Assembly (NCBI RefSeq): GCF_004919685.1
Contig: NZ_SMYZ01000089.1
Coordinates: forward strand, 1 to 64,000
Reading direction: 5' to 3'
Source: Mesorhizobium norvegicum
GTDB lineage: Bacteria > Pseudomonadota > Alphaproteobacteria > Rhizobiales > Rhizobiaceae
Length of the DNA stretch: 64,000 nucleotides
A model generated the notes under the pieces. The model ran no database searches, was not told the origin of the DNA, and saw nothing but the letters and a program-made list of their open reading frames with translations. The position numbers and the translations under genes are program-made. Of this stretch, positions 60,277 through 64,000 are shown piece by piece. Positions within the stretch are counted from its first letter, which is position 1, and every line of letters begins with the position of its first letter.

Positions 60277-61470
60277 ATGAACATCCATGAGTATCAGGGC
60301 AAGGCGCTGCTGAAGTCGTTCGGCGCGCCGGTGGCCGAAGGCGTGCCGGTGTTCAAGGCGAGCGAGGCGGAAGCCGCCGCCAAGGCGCTGCCGGGCCCGC
60401 TCTATGTGGTGAAGAGCCAGATCCATGCCGGCGGCCGCGGCAAGGGCAAATTCAAGGAGCTTGGCCCGGACGCCAAGGGCGGTGTGCGGCTGGCCAAGTC
60501 GGTGGCCGACGTCGTCGCCAACGCCAACGAGATGCTGGGCAACACGCTGGTGACCAAGCAGACCGGCCCGGCCGGCAAGCAGGTCAACCGCCTCTACATC
60601 GAGGACGGCGCCGACATCGAACGCGAGCTCTATCTGTCGATCCTGGTCGACCGTTCGGTCGGCCGCATCGCCTTCGTCGTCTCGACCGAGGGCGGCATGG
60701 ACATCGAGGCGGTCGCTCATGACACGCCGGAAAAGATCATCACCGTCGCCATCGATCCGGAAAAGGGCGTCACATCAGCCGATCTGAAGGCGCTCAACGG
60801 CGCGCTGAAGCTCGACGGCGACGCGGCACAAGATAGCAATACGCTGTTCCCGATCCTCTACAAGGCCTTTGTCGAGAAGGACATGAGCCTGCTCGAGGTC
60901 AACCCGCTGATCGTCATGAAGAACGGCCGGCTGCGCGTGCTCGACGCAAAGGTGTCGTTCGACAACAACGCGCTGTTCCGTCACCCCGATGTGCTCGAGC
61001 TGCGCGACACCACCGAAGAGGACGAGAAGGAGATCGAGGCGTCGAAATACGACCTCGCCTATGTCGCGCTCGACGGCAATATCGGCTGCATGGTCAACGG
61101 CGCGGGCCTTGCCATGGCGACGATGGACATCATCAAGCTCTATGGCGCCGAGCCCGCCAACTTCCTCGATGTCGGCGGTGGTGCGTCCAAGGAGAAGGTG
61201 ACGGCGGCGTTCAAGATCATCACCAGGGATCCGGCGGTCAAGGGCATCCTGATCAACATCTTCGGCGGCATCATGAAATGCGACATCATTGCCGAGGGCG
61301 TCATTGCCGCGGTCAAGGAAGTCGGCCTGGAAGTACCGCTGGTGGTGCGCCTGGAAGGCACCAATGCCGAGCTCGGCAAGAAGATCATCAACGACAGCGG
61401 CCTCAACGTCGTTTCGGCCGACGATCTCGACGATGCGGCCAAGAAGATCGTGGCGGCGGTGAAGGGCTGA
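60277..61470 (+). CDS. sucC: Succinyl-CoA synthetase beta subunit
   Basis: The 397-residue ATP-grasp subunit of succinyl-CoA synthetase, which makes ATP or GTP from succinyl-CoA with SucD. It begins MNIHEYQGKALLKSFGAPVAEG; the ATP-grasp region VVKSQIHAGGRGKGKFKELG and the C-terminal NIFGGIMKCDIIAEGVIAAVKEV with GTNAELGKKII are canonical. Normally sucD follows within a few bases; here 1.18 kb of cupin and toxin-antitoxin genes intervene. Confidence 0.97.
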   Translation: MNIHEYQGKALLKSFGAPVAEGVPVFKASEAEAAAKALPGPLYVVKSQIHAGGRGKGKFKELGPDAKGGVRLAKSVADVVANANEMLGNTLVTKQTGPAGKQVNRLYIEDGADIERELYLSILVDRSVGRIAFVVSTEGGMDIEAVAHDTPEKIITVAIDPEKGVTSADLKALNGALKLDGDAAQDSNTLFPILYKAFVEKDMSLLEVNPLIVMKNGRLRVLDAKVSFDNNALFRHPDVLELRDTTEEDEKEIEASKYDLAYVALDGNIGCMVNGAGLAMATMDIIKLYGAEPANFLDVGGGASKEKVTAAFKIITRDPAVKGILINIFGGIMKCDIIAEGVIAAVKEVGLEVPLVVRLEGTNAELGKKIINDSGLNVVSADDLDDAAKKIVAAVKG

Positions 61471-61474
61471 TCTG

Positions 61475-61846
61475 GTGCCTCCGCACAAGATAAACCTGGT
61501 CGAGGCGGCGGATGCGAAGATCAAAAAGGTCTTCGATCCGCATATCGCTGGCGACGTCAACGAGTCTCAGGTCAAGATCGCCAAGTTCGGCGACGTCTTC
61601 GACTGGCATGCGCATGACAATGAGGACGAAGCCTTCCTCGTGCTGCGCGGGCGCATCGCCATCGATTTTCGTGACGGCACGGTGGAGCTCTCCAGCGGCG
61701 AGTTCATCGTCGTGCCGCGCGCCGTCGAGCATCGGCCGCGCTCGCTCAGCGAAGAACCTGTCGTGCTGATGTTCGAGCCGGCGACGACGCTCAACACCGG
61801 CAATGCCAAGAGCGACCTTACCGTCGCTGATCTGAAGCGGCTCTGA
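61475..61846 (+). CDS. Cupin-domain protein
   Basis: A 123-residue single cupin. Metal-binding motif 1 is FDWHAHDNEDEAFLVLRG (HxHx4E) and motif 2 PRAVEHRPRSLSEEP (His). The start is GTG at 61475, four bases after the sucC stop, and there is no other start nearby, so it is translated with sucC. The substrate is unknown. It may be an old member of the suc transcript rather than part of the later toxin-antitoxin insertion. Confidence 0.85.
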   Translation: MPPHKINLVEAADAKIKKVFDPHIAGDVNESQVKIAKFGDVFDWHAHDNEDEAFLVLRGRIAIDFRDGTVELSSGEFIVVPRAVEHRPRSLSEEPVVLMFEPATTLNTGNAKSDLTVADLKRL

Positions 61847-61944
61847 CCATGAATGCAGCCCCCTCCTTCTCGTTTTCCGCTGATCGCCAGCGCCGGCCGC
61901 GGCGTGACGCGGCCAGGAGAGGTGTCGGCCGACAACTTGCGACT

Positions 61945-61973
61945 GTCACACAGTTACACATATACTGTGTGAC
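61945..61973. promoter_or_regulatory. Operator-like palindrome of the toxin-antitoxin pair
   Basis: Perfect 10-base arms GTCACACAGT (61945-61954) and ACTGTGTGAC (61964-61973) with a nine-base spacer, 22 bases ahead of the antitoxin ATG. RHH antitoxins typically repress their own promoter through such dyads. Confidence 0.65.
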
Positions 61974-61994
61974 ATTTTGCGGGAGAAAAGAGAA

Positions 61995-62225
61995 ATGAAG
62001 AACATCACTCTGGCGGTCGAAGACGAGGTTCTGGAGCAGGTCAAGCTGGCGGCTGTCGAGCAGAGAACGACCGTCAATGCCATGGTGCGGGATTTCTTCG
62101 CGGCAGTAGCCGCGAAGCGGCACGCCAAGGACGAGGCACGGCAAGCCTTGCTGCGGCTTGCCCGCGAGGCGGCAGGTGACTTGGGTGGCAAGAAGTGGAA
62201 CCGGGAAGCTCTCTATGACCGCTGA
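61995..62225 (+). CDS. Antitoxin of type II toxin-antitoxin pair (RHH/VapB-like)
   Basis: A 76-residue antitoxin. The N-terminus KNITLAVEDEVLEQVKLAAVEQRTTVNAMVRDFF is a ribbon-helix-helix DNA-binding domain, and the C-terminal part (ARQALLRLAREAAGDLGGKKW) would bind the toxin. GGGAGAAAAGAG precedes the ATG at 61995. The toxin start overlaps its last 11 bases. It presumably represses its own promoter at the palindrome just upstream. Confidence 0.88.
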   Translation: MKNITLAVEDEVLEQVKLAAVEQRTTVNAMVRDFFAAVAAKRHAKDEARQALLRLAREAAGDLGGKKWNREALYDR

Positions 62226-62634
62226 GTGCTTCCTCGACACGAACGTTCTCGTCTATGCCGCCATCGGACACAAATCCGAGCGCGCCAAGTACGAGCGCGC
62301 TGTGGAGTTGATCGCCAAGGAAGACTATTCGACCTCCGCTCAGGTGCTGCAGGAATTCTATGTGAACGTGACCAAACGAGCGGATGTCACACTGGCGCCA
62401 GCGAAGGCGGCCGAGTGGGTCGCCGCGATCTCCATGAAGCCCTGCCAGGATCTAGACAGCGCGGTCGTCATGCGGGGCATCGAGAACTCGCAGCGCTATC
62501 AGATTTCATATTGGGATGGCGCAATCATTGCCGCCGCCGAGCGCCTTGGCGTCAAGACACTTTACACCGAAGACCTCAACCACGGGCAGGCTTACGGCTC
62601 AGTGGTCGCCATCAACCCCTTCCGCACTCACTGA
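62215..62634 (+). CDS. PIN-domain ribonuclease toxin (VapC-like)
   Basis: A 139-residue PIN toxin, a metal-dependent RNase that in this class cuts tRNA or rRNA. Catalytic acidic residues are visible: Asp8 in CFLDTNVLVYA, a Glu in VLQEFYVNV, an Asp in SYWDGAIIAAAERLG and one in YTEDLNHGQ. All four are intact, so the enzyme should be active. It overlaps the antitoxin by 11 bases and ends 14 bases ahead of sucD. Confidence 0.9.
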   Translation: MTAECFLDTNVLVYAAIGHKSERAKYERAVELIAKEDYSTSAQVLQEFYVNVTKRADVTLAPAKAAEWVAAISMKPCQDLDSAVVMRGIENSQRYQISYWDGAIIAAAERLGVKTLYTEDLNHGQAYGSVVAINPFRTH

Positions 62635-62648
62635 TCAGGTCGCAAAAA

Positions 62649-63551
62649 ATGTCCATTCTCGTCGACAAGAACACCAAGGTGCTGGTGCAGGGACTGACCG
62701 GCAAGACCGGCACGTTCCACACCGAACAGGCGCTGGCCTATCACGGCACGAAAATGGTCGGCGGCATCCATCCCAAGAAGGGTGGCGAAACCTGGACCGG
62801 CTCGAAGGGCGAGAGCCTGCCGATCTTCGCCACCGTTGCCGAGGGCAAGGAAAAGACCGGCGCCAATGCTTCGGTCGTCTATGTGCCGCCGGCGGGTGCC
62901 GCCGAAGCCATCCTCGAAGCGATCGAGGCCGAGATCCCGCTGATCATCTGCATCACCGAAGGCATACCGGTGATGGACATGATCAGGGTCAAGGCGCGGC
63001 TCGACCGCTCGACCTCGCGGCTGATCGGCCCGAACTGCCCGGGCGTGCTCACCCCCAACGAATGCAAGATCGGAATCATGCCCGGCAACATCTTCCGCAA
63101 GGGCTCGGTCGGCGTTGTTTCGCGCTCGGGAACACTTACCTATGAGGCTGTGTTCCAGACCACCAATGTCGGCCTCGGCCAGACCACCGCCGTCGGCATT
63201 GGCGGCGACCCCGTCAAAGGCACCGAGTTCATCGATGTGCTCGAGATGTTCCTCGCCGATGACGAGACCAAGTCGATCATCATGATCGGCGAGATCGGCG
63301 GTTCGGCCGAGGAAGACGCCGCGCAGTTCCTCAAGGACGAAGCCAAGCGTGGCCGCAAAAAGCCGATGGCCGGCTTCATCGCCGGACGCACGGCGCCGGC
63401 CGGCCGCACCATGGGTCATGCGGGCGCGGTCATCTCCGGCGGCAAGGGCGGTGCGGAAGACAAGATCGCGGCGATGGAATCGGCTGGCATCAAGGTATCG
63501 CCCTCGCCGGCAAGGCTGGGCACGACCTTGGTCGAGGCGATCAAGGGTTAA
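62649..63551 (+). CDS. sucD: Succinyl-CoA synthetase alpha subunit
   Basis: The 300-residue CoA-binding subunit that carries the phosphohistidine. It starts MSILVDKNTKVLVQGLTGKTG (CoA site), has SRLIGPNCPGVLTPNECKIGI and ends with the catalytic His in GRTMGHAGAVISGGKGGAEDK. It lies 14 bases after the toxin stop, so its expression probably depends on read-through from mdh-sucC or on the antitoxin promoter. A hairpin element separates it from sucA. Confidence 0.97.
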   Translation: MSILVDKNTKVLVQGLTGKTGTFHTEQALAYHGTKMVGGIHPKKGGETWTGSKGESLPIFATVAEGKEKTGANASVVYVPPAGAAEAILEAIEAEIPLIICITEGIPVMDMIRVKARLDRSTSRLIGPNCPGVLTPNECKIGIMPGNIFRKGSVGVVSRSGTLTYEAVFQTTNVGLGQTTAVGIGGDPVKGTEFIDVLEMFLADDETKSIIMIGEIGGSAEEDAAQFLKDEAKRGRKKPMAGFIAGRTAPAGRTMGHAGAVISGGKGGAEDKIAAMESAGIKVSPSPARLGTTLVEAIKG

Positions 63552-63552
63552 A

Positions 63553-63646
63553 GCGAGTAGCGAGTAGTGAATAGCGAATAGGGAAAACAGAGTAGCGGCG
63601 CGACCACAGGGCAATCCCTACTCGCTATTCGCTACTCCCTATTCGC
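63553..63646. repeat. Facing GAGTAGC/GAATAGC unit hairpin between sucD and sucA
   Basis: A 32-base arm of tandem GAGTAGC/GAATAGC-like units (63553-63584) faces its reverse complement (63615-63646) with about four mismatches. It starts one base after the sucD stop. Same architecture as 37664 and 40535, but the unit sequence differs. Confidence 0.7.
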
Positions 63647-63682
63647 TCCAAACAGGAGACGGAGCCAGGCTCCGCGGACAAA

Positions 63683-64000
63683 ATGGCAAGACAAGATCAG
63701 GCCAACGACCAGTTTTCGCTCACCTCTTTCCTCTATGGCGGCAACGCCGACTACATCGACGCGCTCTACGCCGCCTATGAGGACGATCCAGCCTCGGTCA
63801 ATCCCGAATGGCAGGAGTTCTTCGCCGGGCTGAAGGACGATGCCGGCGATGTGCGCAAGAACGCCAAGGGCGCCTCTTGGGCCAAGCCGTCCTGGCCGCT
63901 GCAGGCCAATGGCGAACTGGTGTCGGCGCTCGACGGCAACTGGGGCATCGTCGAGAAGCATCTGGAAAAGAAGGTCAAGGACAAGGCCGTCGTCAACGGC
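63683..64000 (+). CDS. sucA: 2-oxoglutarate dehydrogenase E1 component, N-terminal part
   Basis: The window ends after 106 codons. The visible N-terminus (MARQDQANDQFSLTSFLYGG, then NADYIDALYAAYEDDPASVNPEWQEFFAGL) is characteristic of alphaproteobacterial SucA, including the DPASV.PEW.EFF segment that binds E2. The full enzyme decarboxylates 2-oxoglutarate with thiamine diphosphate. It continues the mdh-suc TCA operon; sucB and lpd would be expected beyond the edge. Confidence 0.93.
   Translation, partial: MARQDQANDQFSLTSFLYGGNADYIDALYAAYEDDPASVNPEWQEFFAGLKDDAGDVRKNAKGASWAKPSWPLQANGELVSALDGNWGIVEKHLEKKVKDKAVVNG

Noticed and set aside
61475..62634. Whole cupin-antitoxin-toxin block as a mobile island
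   Set aside because: No integrase, direct repeats or composition shift could be seen. The cupin is spaced as a native member of the sucC transcript, so only the toxin-antitoxin pair is treated as a likely insertion.

Overview
The window is chromosomal DNA of a GC-rich alphaproteobacterium of the order Rhizobiales, most likely Mesorhizobium or a close relative. The evidence is Brucella/rhizobium-type content (an Omp19-like lipoprotein, an IalB-family protein, DUF2794, DUF1127 and DUF805 proteins), characteristic gene blocks (ffh-aroQ-rpsP; acnA divergent from ccmABDG; ftsY-mtaB-dapF; mdh-sucC-sucD-sucA), and dense rhizobial palindromic intergenic repeats. I see no rRNA, convincing tRNA, CRISPR array, insertion sequence or prophage.

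Layout. 0-13 kb: leuB and asd (amino-acid biosynthesis), two tandem cold-shock-like/DUF805 membrane proteins, a glycosyltransferase, a DbpA-type RNA helicase, acetyltransferases, bestrophin-like, DoxX-like and SRPBCC proteins, and a FAD oxidoreductase. 13-21 kb: rpsP, chorismate mutase and ffh, a CPBP protease, envelope proteins and a lytic transglycosylase. 21-29 kb: argG, an MHYT-GGDEF-EAL protein, a LysE exporter, rlmN with two coupled membrane proteins, a methionine-rich secreted protein and an IalB homologue. 29-38 kb: pterin dehydratase, a low-molecular-weight phosphatase, ThpR, a TesA-like esterase divergent from an ABC transporter, and a BI-1 protein. 38-46 kb: DUF2794, a candidate structured RNA, DUF1223, a ceramidase-like protein, acnA, and the cytochrome c maturation genes ccmA, ccmB, ccmD and ccmG. 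46-58 kb: SMP-30 lactonase, tautomerase, flavin enzymes, yciB, ftsY, mtaB, dapF, Omp19-like and zapE. 58-64 kb: the TCA block mdh-sucC-[cupin, toxin-antitoxin pair]-sucD-sucA, with sucA running off the edge.

Most of the window is housekeeping. The unusual points are local. A short Thr/Lys-rich reading frame with competing hairpins lies ahead of asd. ccmC is missing from its expected place in the ccm cluster. A toxin-antitoxin pair with a perfect operator-like palindrome sits between sucC and sucD. Palindromic repeats have entered coding sequence in frame in ftsY and apparently in an ABC permease. The 3' end of zapE is duplicated around a monooxygenase gene. A terminator-ended structured RNA candidate lies beside DUF2794. 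Three intergenic hairpins are built from short units facing each other.

Start codons were chosen from family alignment remembered by eye, visible ribosome-binding sites and overlaps. Several reading frames extend further upstream than the gene start given here. Functions are assigned by recognition of motifs and overall sequence, without database searches.
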